Origin: an uncultured Collinsella sp.
GTDB lineage: Bacteria; Actinomycetota; Coriobacteriia; Coriobacteriales; Coriobacteriaceae
Assembly (NCBI GenBank): GCA_902470815.1
Contig: CABRHS010000004.1
Location: 1 to 64,000, forward strand
Length of the DNA: 64,000 nucleotides
Direction of reading: 5' to 3'
The translations under genes were made by a program, and so were the position numbers. This document shows positions 48,817 through 57,658 of this stretch, piece after piece. Below the pieces are notes generated by a model. It did no database searches. It was not told where the DNA came from and was given only the letters and a program-made list of their open reading frames with translations. Each line of letters opens with the position of its first letter. Position 1 is the first letter of the stretch.

Positions 48817-50280
48817 ATGGCAGACCACGACGCCCCCACCTCCGCCCACAATCCCCAGCCCAAGCGCGGCATCAGCCTGCTCGGCCTGATCGCCCTCGTC
48901 ATAAGCTCGGCGATCGGATCGGGAGTCTTCGCCCTCTCGACCGACATCTCGGCCGCGGCGGCTCCCGGGCCGGCAATCATCGCCTGGCTCATCACGGGAA
49001 TCGGCTTCATGGGGCTCGCCACCACGCTCGGACGCCTATCCGTCCTCAAGCCCGAACTCGACGGCATCGTCGCCTATGCGCATGCGGGCTTTGGGCCCTT
49101 TATCGGATTCGTCTCCGGCTGGGGCTACTGGCTGTCCATCTGGATCGGCAACGTGGCGTTCGGCGTCATGCTGGTCACCGCGATCGGGTACTTCTACCCG
49201 CCGTTCGCGGGCAACCTCACCGTTTCCGGGGTTGCGTTCATCTCCGTTTTGAACTGGGCGATCGTCCTGCTCGTCAATCGCGGCGTGGAGCAGGCGAGCG
49301 TTCTCAACGCCATCGTCATGGTCTGCAAGCTCGTTCCCATCTTCTCGTTCATCATCGCGATGGTCCTCGTCTTCGACTTCGACATGTTCACCGCGGACTT
49401 CTGGGGCAACGTCGCGAACAACCTGCACGGCGCCTCACACGCAAGCATGAACGGCACCGTGGCGGGCGCACCCGGGTCGATCCCCCGGCAGATCGTCAAC
49501 TGCCTCATGGTGATGATGTGGGTCTTCGTGGGCATGGAGGGCGCAAGCGTGCTGGGGCACCGTGCCGAGCGCAAGTCGGACGTGGGACGGGCCAGCGTCT
49601 TGGGATGCGCGGTACTCGTGGCGATCTACGTCGCGGCATCCATCCTTCCCTACGGCTTCCTCACCCGCGAGGAACTCATGTCGCTGGGCTCGCCGTCGAT
49701 GCCCTACATATTTGAGCTCGTCGTCGGCCCCTGGGGCGGGGCATTCATCTCTGCCGGGCTGATCATATCGATATTCGGGGCATGGCTCTCCTTTACCATA
49801 CTCGCCTCCGAGGCCATGTGTGGAATGGCGCAGATGCAGCTGCTGCCGCGCATGTTCGCCCATCTCAACGCCTATAGCGCGCCGACCGCGTGCCTGTTCA
49901 CCACCGGGGCCATGGTTCAGGCCCTCACCATCGTCATGATGTTCTCCGACGAGGCCTACCAGCTTGCGTATTCGCTGTGCACCGCCGCGATCACCATCAG
50001 CTGGACGCTCGCCACGGCCTACATGGTGAAGCTCGGGCTCGAGCAGAGGCGCTCGGCCGGCGCGCGGGCCTCCGAGCGCGTGCGCGGCGTCGACCTGGCG
50101 CTCTCCACCTTCACCATGGCATTTCTGGTTGTCGCGGTGCTGCTTTCGGGCATCCAGCAGCTCCTGCTCTGCCTCCTTTCCTACATACCGGGCATCGCGT
50201 TTTACCGGAAGGCACGCCGCGAGCGGGAAGACGCAGCCGCCTGCGTGCATCTCGACGACACGACCCATAAAATCGGATAG
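48817..50280 (+). CDS. APC-family amino-acid permease (antiporter type)
   Basis: A 487-residue membrane protein with about twelve helices. GLIALVISSAIGSGVFALSTDIS is the helix-1 substrate loop (GSGVF) and GYWLSIWIGNVAFGVML a second conserved block of the basic amino-acid/polyamine antiporter group. GAEGASVLGHRAERKSDVG matches the ArcD/LysP/AdiC-like stretch. Substrate could be arginine/ornithine but cannot be fixed. AAGGCG precedes the ATG. Its neighbour, the P1 peptidase, could feed it amino acids. Confidence 0.85.
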   Translation: MADHDAPTSAHNPQPKRGISLLGLIALVISSAIGSGVFALSTDISAAAAPGPAIIAWLITGIGFMGLATTLGRLSVLKPELDGIVAYAHAGFGPFIGFVSGWGYWLSIWIGNVAFGVMLVTAIGYFYPPFAGNLTVSGVAFISVLNWAIVLLVNRGVEQASVLNAIVMVCKLVPIFSFIIAMVLVFDFDMFTADFWGNVANNLHGASHASMNGTVAGAPGSIPRQIVNCLMVMMWVFVGMEGASVLGHRAERKSDVGRASVLGCAVLVAIYVAASILPYGFLTREELMSLGSPSMPYIFELVVGPWGGAFISAGLIISIFGAWLSFTILASEAMCGMAQMQLLPRMFAHLNAYSAPTACLFTTGAMVQALTIVMMFSDEAYQLAYSLCTAAITISWTLATAYMVKLGLEQRRSAGARASERVRGVDLALSTFTMAFLVVAVLLSGIQQLLLCLLSYIPGIAFYRKARREREDAAACVHLDDTTHKIG

Positions 50281-50343
50281 GATTGCTTATGACTACGCGC
50301 GCCGGGATTCAGAAGCGCGCACGCTCAACATGGGAGGCAACCA

Positions 50344-50901
50344 ATGAGCTTTTTCTCCAAGATCACCAGTGTGTTCCACAACACCGAGGACACCGAGACC
50401 CCCGCGCCCGCGATCTTCGCCACGCGCGGTGACACCATGTACGCACCCATCTCCGGCATGCTCGTCAGCCAGAAGGAGATCGACGACGAGGTCATCTCGC
50501 AGGGGCTCATCGGCGAGGGCTACGGCATCCTGCCCGTGGGCAACGTCGTGTACGCCCCCGTCAACGGCCGCGTGGACGTCGTGACCGTCACCAACCACGC
50601 CATCGGCATCCTGGCCGACAACGGCGCCAAGATCTTGGTCCATGTGGGACTGGGCACCGTGAACATGGACGGCAAGGGCTTCACGCGCTATGTCGAGGCG
50701 GGCGACATCGTTGCCGCCGGCCAGCCGATCCTGTCCTTCGACGACGAGGCCATCAAGGCCGCCGGCTGCGACGACGTCGTCACCTGCGTCGTGAGCAACC
50801 CGACCGAGCTCGAGTCCGTCGACCTCATCGGTTCCTCCAACACGCTCCTCGGCGGTCGCCCCCTCGTCAAGGTCGGCGACCCGCTCGTCGTCTGCAAGTA
50901 G
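50344..50901 (+). CDS. crr: PTS glucose-type EIIA component
   Basis: A 185-residue cytosolic phosphocarrier. His100 in KILVHVGLGTVNMDGKGF is the phosphorylation site and His85 in TNHAIGI stabilises it. The N-terminal 20 residues are disordered, as in EIIA-Glc (Crr). It takes phosphate from HPr and passes it to a EIIB partner, and may regulate other transporters. No EIIBC gene is adjacent. GGGAGG precedes the ATG; 63 bases separate it from the permease. Confidence 0.93.
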   Translation: MSFFSKITSVFHNTEDTETPAPAIFATRGDTMYAPISGMLVSQKEIDDEVISQGLIGEGYGILPVGNVVYAPVNGRVDVVTVTNHAIGILADNGAKILVHVGLGTVNMDGKGFTRYVEAGDIVAAGQPILSFDDEAIKAAGCDDVVTCVVSNPTELESVDLIGSSNTLLGGRPLVKVGDPLVVCK

Positions 50902-50934
50902 CCAGACAGGCCCGAACATCGCGCAAGGCACAAT

Positions 50935-50963
50935 GCCCGGGAGGTCGCAAAGGCCTCCCGGGC
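50935..50963 (+). terminator. Terminator-like hairpin after crr
   Basis: GCCCGGGAGG and CCTCCCGGGC form a 10-bp stem around nine bases. Only ATTTCG follows, so it is a weak intrinsic terminator, placed between convergent genes. Confidence 0.6.
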
Positions 50964-50996
50964 ATTTCGCGCTTTCAGGGGAGAGGCGCGATGGGC

Positions 50997-52001
50997 CTAC
51001 CGGTTCTCGATGCTGCCAATCTTCTTCAACTCGATGGAGATCAGGCCGTTGGGCTCGTTGACGAACTGCACGTACTCGGTGTCTTTGAGCATCTCGGCCG
51101 GAAAGCTGATCTCGATACCCGTGTCGGTGCGGATCTTGTGGTTGCGCACGGGCGCGCGCTCCACCACGGCGCGCTCCACGGCCACGCGCTCGGGCAGGCG
51201 CTCCTCGCGCACGCGCTCCTCCACGCGCTCCTTGAGCACGGGCTCATCCTCGAAGATCTCCTCGGCGATGTCCCATGGGGCGATCTCCTCATCCACCTCG
51301 ACCCTCTCGGCCACGACGGCCTTGGCCTTCGCAAGCGCCACGGCGGTGTTCGCCCCGTGCTCCTCGGCGACCTCCTCGACGATCCGCGTCACCTGCTCGA
51401 TGACCTCCTTGCCCGAGACGCCGCCCTCGCACTGCAGCAGGCCGTCGGGGATGATCATGGTGTCCTCGCCCATAATCTTGCGCTTCTTGTCAACGTAGAA
51501 CGCCTCCATGGAGCTCGCGCGCACGAGCGCGTAGGAGCTCACCTTCTGAGAGGGGCCGGGCAAGATGGCGTAGCGCTTGGCGATGTCGTTCCGGACCTCG
51601 CCGCCCTCACGGGCGACCTCGTGCATGAAGGCGGTGCGGCTGGCCATCAGCAGCACGGCGAACCAACGCACGTCATCGTCGTCCTCGAAATCGGCCACCA
51701 GCACGTCCGTCGACTCGAGCTTGTCCGCCTTGGCGAGCTCCGCGCCGAAGAACTCAGCGATCTGCTGGGACAGGTCCACGAACTCGCGCTCGCCGAAGAA
51801 GTATCCCTTGAGCTCCCCGGCGAACGCGCTGTCCTCGGCGAAGGCCGCACGGCGATTGTCGACGTTCGTGCGGGCACGGCGCAGGTGCGAGCTCACGAAC
51901 GAGCGGACGGCACGCGTGTCGAAATCAAGCTCGCGTGAGCTCATGACGTTGACCGCCGAATCGAAATCGAGGATATGCAGTATTGCGTGGTTGATCTTCA
52001 C
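50997..52001 (-). CDS. NdpA/YejK-type nucleoid-associated protein
   Basis: A 334-residue protein of the nucleoid-associated NdpA family. INHAILHILDFDSAVNVMS is the conserved N-terminus (Val as GTG start) and FSTDTG/IRTDTGIEISFPAEM the C-terminal block; the middle has many charged helices. Such proteins bind DNA and RNA and are common in anaerobic Gram-positives. The GTG at 52001 with AAGGAG upstream is preferred; the frame is open upstream to 52052. Confidence 0.82.
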   Translation of the reverse strand: MKINHAILHILDFDSAVNVMSSRELDFDTRAVRSFVSSHLRRARTNVDNRRAAFAEDSAFAGELKGYFFGEREFVDLSQQIAEFFGAELAKADKLESTDVLVADFEDDDDVRWFAVLLMASRTAFMHEVAREGGEVRNDIAKRYAILPGPSQKVSSYALVRASSMEAFYVDKKRKIMGEDTMIIPDGLLQCEGGVSGKEVIEQVTRIVEEVAEEHGANTAVALAKAKAVVAERVEVDEEIAPWDIAEEIFEDEPVLKERVEERVREERLPERVAVERAVVERAPVRNHKIRTDTGIEISFPAEMLKDTEYVQFVNEPNGLISIELKKIGSIENR

Positions 52002-52068
52002 GATGGGGCTCCTTATGCGCGCATTTGAACGTGGGACATTATACCGGGGCAAGGGGCGCGGGCGCTCG

Positions 52069-52081
52069 GTGACAAAGTCAC
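52069..52081. promoter_or_regulatory. Palindrome GTGAC-AAA-GTCAC between the nucleoid protein and rhodanese genes
   Basis: A perfect 13-bp inverted repeat midway between divergent start codons. It resembles a Crp-type half site pair (GTGA...TCAC) but with five rather than six bases between. A Crp/Fnr gene lies 2.4 kb downstream, so it could be a target. Confidence 0.4.
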
Positions 52082-52166
52082 AGACGCGGGCGCGGCGGAA
52101 GCGTATGGTGAGAGTCGAAAGAACAGCGCGCCCACCAAATGGGAGGGCCAGGCGAAAGGCAACACC

Positions 52167-52490
52167 ATGTCATTCTTCTCCGGCTTCTTCGGCCCCGGCA
52201 TCGACGAGCTCGCCGCGCAGGCGCGCGAGACCCCGGGCAGCATCATGATCGACGTCCGCACCCCCGACGAATACCGCGACGGCCATATCGAGGGTGCCGT
52301 GAGCATCCCGCTCGTGTCCATCCCCGCCACGGCCGCCAGGCGCCTGCCGGACAAGGACGCGCCCATCTACGCTTACTGCCTCTCCGGTGCCCGCAGCTCC
52401 CAGGCCTGCCGCGAGCTCGAGCGCCAAGGGTACACCAACGTGGTGAACATGGGGGGCGTCGGCCGCTGGTCCGGCGGCCTGGTCCGCTAG
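52167..52490 (+). CDS. Single-domain rhodanese-like protein
   Basis: This 107-residue sulfurtransferase has the CDC25/rhodanese loop Cys71-LSGARS, the Asp in MIDVRTPDEY and the HIEGAVSIPL block. It moves sulfane sulfur to cyanide or thiols. An unusual N-terminus with MSFFSGFFGP may be a short amphipathic helix. It lies 120 bases upstream of the CoA-disulfide-reductase-like gene, whose own C-terminus is another rhodanese. AAAGG precedes the ATG. Confidence 0.88.
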   Translation: MSFFSGFFGPGIDELAAQARETPGSIMIDVRTPDEYRDGHIEGAVSIPLVSIPATAARRLPDKDAPIYAYCLSGARSSQACRELERQGYTNVVNMGGVGRWSGGLVR

Positions 52491-52609
52491 CGCGCGGGGC
52501 GAGCCCGATCGCGCCCCGCCGACCACCCGGGGCGAACACCCTGCTCCGACCGCGTATGGGCGGAGCGCCGATCAGATCACCGATCACAATGACCCGAAAG
52601 GACCGTGCC

Positions 52610-54307
52610 ATGAAAGTCGTCATCGTCGGCGGAGTCGCCGGAGGAGCAACAGCCGCAGCCCGTTTGCGCCGTCTGGATGAGGACGCCCAGATCGTCATGA
52701 TCGAGCGCTCCGGCTACGTGAGCTACGCGAACTGCGGCCTGCCCTACTACATCGGCGGAGCCATCACCGACCGGGCAAAACTCACCCTGCAGACGCCGCA
52801 GAGTTTCCGCAACCGCTTCGACATCGATGTGCGCGTGCGCCAAGAGGTCATCTCGATCGACCGCCGAGCCCGCACCGTCACCGTGCGGCGTCTGGACGAT
52901 GGCGTCGAGTACATCGAGAGCTATGACAAGCTGATCCTCTCCCCGGGCGCCCGCCCCTCGATCCCGCCGCTGCCCGGCGTGGACGCCGAGCGCCTGTTCA
53001 CCCTGCGCACCGTGGAGGACACCTATCGGATAGCAGAGTTCATCGAGCACGAGCAGCCGCGCCGCGCCGTCGTGGTGGGCGCCGGCTTCATCGGCCTGGA
53101 GATGGCCGAGAACCTGCGAGAGCGCGGTCTTGAGGTCACCGTGGTGCAACGCGGCGGGCACGTCATGCCGATTTTCGATTCCGATATGGCCTCTCTGCTC
53201 CACAACCACCTGCGAGAGCACGGCATGGAGCTGTTGCTGGAAGCCGATGTGACCGGCTTCCAGGAGACGGCAGGGTCGATCTCGACCTCCCTCGCCGACG
53301 GGCGTGTCCTCGAGAGCGACCTGGTCATGCTCTCCATCGGCGTGGCCCCCGAGTCGGCCCTCGCCCGCGAGACGGGACTCGAACTCGGCCTGCGCGGATC
53401 AATCAAGGTCGACGCGCACATGCGCACGAGCGACCCGGACATCTACGCCGTGGGCGATGCAGTCGAGGTGACCAACGTGGTCAGCGACTCGCCCGCCCTC
53501 ATCGCGCTCGCCGGTCCCGCCAACAAGCAGGGCCGCATCGCCGCCGACAACATCTGCGGCCGCGCGAGCGAGTTCGCCGGGTCCCAGGGATCGTCCGTCC
53601 TCAAGCTGTTCGAGCTCGACGCCGCCGCCACAGGCCTCACGCTCACCGCGGCGCGGGACGCGGGAATCGATGCCGACGCGGTGATCCTCTCCCCCGCCAA
53701 CCACGCCACCTACTATCCCGGCGCCGAGACCATGACCCTCAAGGTCGTGTTCGACCGTGGAGACGGGCGCGTGCTCGGAGCCCAGGCCATCGGCCGCGGC
53801 GGCGTCGACAAGCGCATCGACGTCATCGCCGTCGCCATCCGCGCCCGCATGACCGCCGCCGACCTCACCGAGCTCGACCTCGCCTACGCGCCGCCTTACT
53901 CCTCCGCCAAGGACCCGGTCAACATGGCCGGCTTCATGATCCAGAACATTCTTGAAGGCATCGTCGACCAGGTCACGTGGGATGAGGCGCTCCGACTCGC
54001 CGCCGAGGACGACGGCGTGGCTCTGCTCGACACGCGCACCGCGGGCGAAAACGCGCGCGGCGGCATCGAGGGAGCGTCGCACATTCCGGTGGACGAGCTG
54101 CGAGGGCGCCTGGACGAACTGCCCCGCGATAAGCGCCTGCTCGTGTTCTGCGCCTCCGGCCTCCGCAGCTACGTAGCATGCCGCATCCTGTCGCAGCACG
54201 GATTCACCTGCGCGAACATCGCGGGCGGCTACGGCTTCCACGCGCAAGTCGAACGCGGTCGCGCCATGCCCCACTCCTGCGTGGGCGACTGCGGCCTGCC
54301 CGTGTAG
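52610..54307 (+). CDS. CoA-disulfide/persulfide reductase-like protein with C-terminal rhodanese
   Basis: A 565-residue flavoprotein. GGVAGGATAAARLRR (7-21) binds FAD, and Cys42 in VSYANCGLPYYIGG is the single redox cysteine of the CoA-disulfide reductase group. VVVGAGFIGLEMAENL binds NAD(P)H. Residues about 455-565 are a rhodanese domain with Cys514 in LVFCASGLRS. The fusion fits Npsr/CoADR-rhodanese enzymes that reduce CoA persulfide or polysulfide. AAAGG precedes the ATG at 52610. It lies just before a Crp/Fnr regulator. Confidence 0.9.
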   Translation: MKVVIVGGVAGGATAAARLRRLDEDAQIVMIERSGYVSYANCGLPYYIGGAITDRAKLTLQTPQSFRNRFDIDVRVRQEVISIDRRARTVTVRRLDDGVEYIESYDKLILSPGARPSIPPLPGVDAERLFTLRTVEDTYRIAEFIEHEQPRRAVVVGAGFIGLEMAENLRERGLEVTVVQRGGHVMPIFDSDMASLLHNHLREHGMELLLEADVTGFQETAGSISTSLADGRVLESDLVMLSIGVAPESALARETGLELGLRGSIKVDAHMRTSDPDIYAVGDAVEVTNVVSDSPALIALAGPANKQGRIAADNICGRASEFAGSQGSSVLKLFELDAAATGLTLTAARDAGIDADAVILSPANHATYYPGAETMTLKVVFDRGDGRVLGAQAIGRGGVDKRIDVIAVAIRARMTAADLTELDLAYAPPYSSAKDPVNMAGFMIQNILEGIVDQVTWDEALRLAAEDDGVALLDTRTAGENARGGIEGASHIPVDELRGRLDELPRDKRLLVFCASGLRSYVACRILSQHGFTCANIAGGYGFHAQVERGRAMPHSCVGDCGLPV

Positions 54308-54381
54308 AAACGCGCGACCTTCAACCAGGCCCGCGTGGCGCCATCCCCTTCCGCGCCGCCAGTGAACGTCGGGCCATGCCC

Positions 54382-54420
54382 GCCCCTCCGCGCCCGTTTT
54401 TCCACCGCGGAGGGGCTTTC
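54382..54420 (+). terminator. Terminator-like hairpin after the flavoprotein gene
   Basis: GCCCCTCCGCG and CGCGGAGGGGC form an 11-bp perfect stem with a T-rich 13-base loop, followed by TTTC. It lies 75 bases after the stop at 54307. Confidence 0.6.
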
Positions 54421-54477
54421 CGTGCGCGATCGGGACCGGGCATGTCGTGCGCGTGCTCGCCTTCGGGGCGGGCCTAT

Positions 54478-54508
54478 GTGTACAATGCACCCGACCCCGA
54501 TTGCACAT
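54478..54508. repeat. 31-bp dispersed element, copy C, directly upstream of the Crp/Fnr gene
   Basis: Starts GTGTACAATG, core CCCGACCCC, ends GATTGCACAT. It ends 13 bases before the ATG of the regulator, so it would sit in its leader. Confidence 0.7.
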
Positions 54509-54521
54509 CCACGGAGGGCAT

Positions 54522-55184
54522 ATGAAGGACGAACTCGCTCGCCTGGTGCCGTTCTGGCACGACCTCACGACCACGCAGCGCGCGTTCCTGGCCGAGCGCA
54601 GCCGCATGATGGCCTGCGATGCTGGCGACCACGTGCAGGGCGCCGGTCGCGGTTGCGCCGGAGTGGTGTTCGTGCGGACTGGGCGGCTGCGCGCCTTCAT
54701 GATCTCGGAACAGGGACGCGAGGTCACCCTCTTCCACGTCCCTGCGGGGGAATGCTGCGTGCTCGCGGCCTCGTGCATCCTGCCCATGATCACCTTCGAC
54801 GTGGCGCTCGACGCCGCGGAGGCCTCCGAGCTGCTCGTCATCGACTCCCAGGCGTTCGGGACGATCTCCCGGGAAAACGTCCACGCCGAGGCCTTCACGT
54901 ACCGGCAGGCGACCGAGCGCTTCAGCGACTGCATGTGGGTCATGCAGCAGGTGCTCTTCATGGGACTCGACAACCGCCTGGCCATCTGGCTGCTCGACGA
55001 GGTGGCTCGGAGCGGGAGCACGCACATCGAGGTCACACATGACGAGATCGCGCGTCACCTCGGCAGCGCCCGTGAAGCGGTGAGCCGCATGCTCAAGTAT
55101 TTCGCCCGCGAGGACCTCGTCGCCCTATCCCGCGGCGCCGTGGACGTCGTGGATGCCAAGCGCCTGGGCGCCCTCACGGTCTGA
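54522..55184 (+). CDS. Crp/Fnr-family regulator with a cysteine cluster
   Basis: A 220-residue regulator with an N-terminal cyclic-nucleotide-binding-like beta-barrel and a C-terminal winged helix (VTHDEIARHLGSAREAVSRMLKYF). Cysteines at 32, 45, 78, 79, 85 and 137 include the run GECCVLAASC (76-85) in the effector loop. No Fnr-type four-Cys motif is present, so a thiol or sulfane-sulfur signal is more likely than an oxygen-sensing cluster. Neighbouring rhodanese and persulfide-reductase genes support that (inference). ACGGAGGG precedes the ATG. It overlaps the convergent DUF2974 gene by 11 bases. Confidence 0.85.
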   Translation: MKDELARLVPFWHDLTTTQRAFLAERSRMMACDAGDHVQGAGRGCAGVVFVRTGRLRAFMISEQGREVTLFHVPAGECCVLAASCILPMITFDVALDAAEASELLVIDSQAFGTISRENVHAEAFTYRQATERFSDCMWVMQQVLFMGLDNRLAIWLLDEVARSGSTHIEVTHDEIARHLGSAREAVSRMLKYFAREDLVALSRGAVDVVDAKRLGALTV

Positions 55185-56352
55185 CGCCCTTGATGGACCC
55201 TATCATGCCGCTCGCGGCATCACCCACCCGATCAACGGTCGCAATGCGCACGAACGACCGGATCACGTCCTTGACGAACTGCTGCAGCTCGGGATCAAGG
55301 CCCTCGATCGCCTCGAGCATGAGCGGTGCGCTCGTCTTGATGTCGGCCATGATATCGGAGAAATGAGTCGCGCCCGTCACCCCGATGACGTCGAACAACG
55401 CATCGACGAACTTTCCGCGCTCCGCGAGCGAGTACTTGTCCATCCACGCATCGAGCGTCGAGTTGAAGAAGCGCGAGGAGGCGGTGTAGCCGTCCGCCCT
55501 GACGAACTCCGCGGCGCGAACATCGACCTCCCACATGAACGGGTTGTGCTGGAACAGCGAGATGCCCTCGCTCTCGACGATCATGGGCTCAAAATCGGGG
55601 GCCTCGGAGAGCACCGCCCCGATCATCGTCGACTTGGGCACCGTCTTCTCCACGATGGGCATGACGCGTCGATAGGGCTCGTTCGCGCAGAACTCGCGGT
55701 GAAAGCCGGGGCCGTCATGTGAGAACACGCGGCGCAGGCGCCCCTCCAGGACCGGAGCGCACGCGGCCGCAGCGTACACGGCGAGGTTGCCTCCCTTGGA
55801 ATGACCGCCGACATACAGGGGGCCGGTCGTCACGCGGGACACCTCATCAAGATAAGCCGCGGCCTCCTCCTGAGCCGGGACGGGGCTCAGGAAGGTCATG
55901 TTGAAGTCTTCCTTCCAACCGACCACGGTCGAATCGGTCCCGCGAAACGCGACGTACGAGGAGCCGTCGGGCAGGCGGAACGTCATGGCGGCGAACTGCT
56001 CCTCGGTGCGCGCATCCGTCTTGAAACGGAAGTCGGTGAGACGGGCCGTGCGGAACCGCGGGCTCGCGCACACCGCGAACAGCAAATCGCGGCTCCCCTG
56101 CTCATCCCAGCTGGAGCCGAACATCTCGTCGAAATCCTCCGCGCGCAGCAGCTCGTGCAGAGCGATCCCACGAACCGTGCAGACGCGGTCACAGGCGAGC
56201 CCCAGATGGGTGTAAGCGAGCCATGAGAAGACAAGGCTGTCCACCGCGCACAGGGGGCGCTCCGCGAACGTGTCCATGCGCTCACGGACATACGACAGGA
56301 AGTTCCCGGTCTCGCGAGACCTGAGCGTGCGTGCGACCTTCTCTTCGACCAT
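55174..56352 (-). CDS. DUF2974 alpha/beta-hydrolase-like protein (Mbeg1-like)
   Basis: This 392-residue cytosolic protein has the lipase elbow GHSKGGNLAVYAA with catalytic Ser, preceded by YVAFRGTDSTVVGWKEDFNM, the standard class-3-lipase-like motif. FSHDGPGFHREF and the C-terminal DVIGVTGATHFSDIM block complete the DUF2974 family. Substrates are unknown. The ATG at 56352 (after a GGAAGG and GAGGT stretch) is chosen; longer frames run into 31-bp repeat sequence. It converges with the Crp/Fnr gene. Confidence 0.82.
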   Translation of the reverse strand: MVEEKVARTLRSRETGNFLSYVRERMDTFAERPLCAVDSLVFSWLAYTHLGLACDRVCTVRGIALHELLRAEDFDEMFGSSWDEQGSRDLLFAVCASPRFRTARLTDFRFKTDARTEEQFAAMTFRLPDGSSYVAFRGTDSTVVGWKEDFNMTFLSPVPAQEEAAAYLDEVSRVTTGPLYVGGHSKGGNLAVYAAAACAPVLEGRLRRVFSHDGPGFHREFCANEPYRRVMPIVEKTVPKSTMIGAVLSEAPDFEPMIVESEGISLFQHNPFMWEVDVRAAEFVRADGYTASSRFFNSTLDAWMDKYSLAERGKFVDALFDVIGVTGATHFSDIMADIKTSAPLMLEAIEGLDPELQQFVKDVIRSFVRIATVDRVGDAASGMIGSIKGVRP

Positions 56353-56393
56353 GTGACCTCGACCTTCCATGCCCGGGCGCCGATGGACCGCCA

Positions 56394-56432
56394 AACAACA
56401 ACGGGGACGGGCGCGCAGGCACCCATCCCCGT
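56394..56432 (-). terminator. Terminator of ldh
   Basis: On the minus strand ACGGGGA-T-GGG and CCC-G-TCCCCGT pair around ten bases, followed by TGTTGTTTGG. It is 131 bases beyond the ldh stop. Confidence 0.6.
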
Positions 56433-56487
56433 TCATTGTACGCCCTCTGCCGGACGCGCACTCGAGCTCCCGGCTCACAGGGCCGAT

Positions 56488-56518
56488 GCGCAACATGCAC
56501 CCGGCCCCAATTGCACGG
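56488..56518. repeat. 31-bp dispersed element, copy D
   Basis: Starts GCGCAACATG, core CCCGGCCCC, ends AATTGCACGG. It lies between the ldh stop and its terminator, seven bases from copy E. Confidence 0.65.
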
Positions 56519-56525
56519 GGCCGAT

Positions 56526-56556
56526 GCGCGACTCGCGCCTGGCCCCGATCGCGAGT
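56526..56556. repeat. 31-bp dispersed element, copy E
   Basis: Starts GCGCGACTCG, core CCTGGCCCC, ends GATCGCGAGT. Extended by four bases its arms CGCGACTCGCG and CGCGAGTCGCG are a perfect 11-bp stem, so it forms the strongest hairpin of the family. It lies seven bases downstream of the ldh stop. Confidence 0.65.
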
Positions 56557-56562
56557 CGCGGG

Positions 56563-57513
56563 CTAGTCGTTGAGGCCGGCCTCGTCGACGATGGCCTTGA
56601 GCGCGGCGGCGGACTTCTGGAACTCGGCGTTCTCCTCCTCGGAAAGAGCGACCGGAACACGCGTGACCACGCCGTTGCGACCGACGACCGTGGGTACGGA
56701 GATGCACAGGTCGTTCAGGCCGTACTCGCCGACCATGAGGCTGGAGACGGGCAGGACGCAATCCTCGTCGCGCATGATGGCGGTGCAGATGCGGCGCACG
56801 GACATGGCGATGCCGTAGTAGGTGGCGCGCTTCTTCTCGATGATCTCGTAGGCGCTGTTCTTCACCTCGTCGGCGATGCGGCGCTCGGACTCCTCGTGGT
56901 TGTAGTGGCCGTGAAGCTCGCAGTAGGTGGACAGCGGGACGCCGGCGACCGTGGCGCTGGACCAAGCGGCGACCTCGGAGTCGCCGTGCTCGCCCACGAT
57001 GTAGGCGTGGACGTCGCGCGGGTCGACGTCGAGGTGCTCGCCGAGCATGTACTTGAGGCGGGCGGTGTCCAGGACGGTGCCGGAGCCGATGACCTGGCCC
57101 TCGGGCAGGCCGCTCATCTTGATGGCGGCATAGGTGAGGACGTCGACCGGGTTGGAGACGATGAGCAGGATGCCGTTGAAGCCGCTCTCGCGGATCTGCG
57201 GGATGATGCTGCCGAAGATGGCGATGTTCTTGTTCACAAGGTCGAGGCGAGTCTCACCGGGCTTCTGCGCGGCGCCGGCGGTGACCACGATCACGGCGGC
57301 ATCGGATACGTCGGAGTAATCGCCGGCGTAGATCTTCATCGGGCTTCCGAACGACACGCCGTGCGCGATGTCGAGGGCCTCGCCCTCGGCGCGGTTGCGA
57401 TCGACGTCGATGAGGACCATCTCGGAGAACAGGCCGCTCTGCATGAGCGCGAACGCCGAGGACGAACCCACGAAGCCACAGCCGATGACGGCAACCTTGC
57501 GATCGTTCACCAT
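56563..57513 (-). CDS. ldh: L-lactate dehydrogenase
   Basis: A 316-residue NADH enzyme making L-lactate from pyruvate. The NAD motif is GCGFVGSSSA, the substrate-binding Arg89 in GETRLDLVNKN, Arg152 in TVLDTARL and the catalytic His176 in GEHGDSE. VGRNGVV and the length match bacterial LDH of the Firmicutes type rather than malate dehydrogenase. GGAAAGGAAG precedes the ATG. A probable promoter lies 120 bases upstream. Confidence 0.95.
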   Translation of the reverse strand: MVNDRKVAVIGCGFVGSSSAFALMQSGLFSEMVLIDVDRNRAEGEALDIAHGVSFGSPMKIYAGDYSDVSDAAVIVVTAGAAQKPGETRLDLVNKNIAIFGSIIPQIRESGFNGILLIVSNPVDVLTYAAIKMSGLPEGQVIGSGTVLDTARLKYMLGEHLDVDPRDVHAYIVGEHGDSEVAAWSSATVAGVPLSTYCELHGHYNHEESERRIADEVKNSAYEIIEKKRATYYGIAMSVRRICTAIMRDEDCVLPVSSLMVGEYGLNDLCISVPTVVGRNGVVTRVPVALSEEENAEFQKSAAALKAIVDEAGLND

Positions 57514-57632
57514 GTGAACACTTCCTTTCCTGCGCCCGTTGCTTCAGGCGCGTTGATGCAATGCCAAAAGGCATTTCACGGAGAAATCCAGCGCGTTCAC
57601 CGAACTTCTCCTTGTTTTTATCCGGGAACTCG

Positions 57633-57638
57633 ATTATA
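57633..57638 (-). promoter_or_regulatory. Probable -10 box of the ldh promoter
   Basis: TATAAT on the minus strand lies 120 bases ahead of the ldh ATG. The -35 region is poor. Between it and the gene a small hairpin (AATGCC-AAAA-GGCATT at 57560-57575) lies in the leader. Confidence 0.4.
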
Positions 57639-57658
57639 GGACAATGCGCGGCGGGAGC

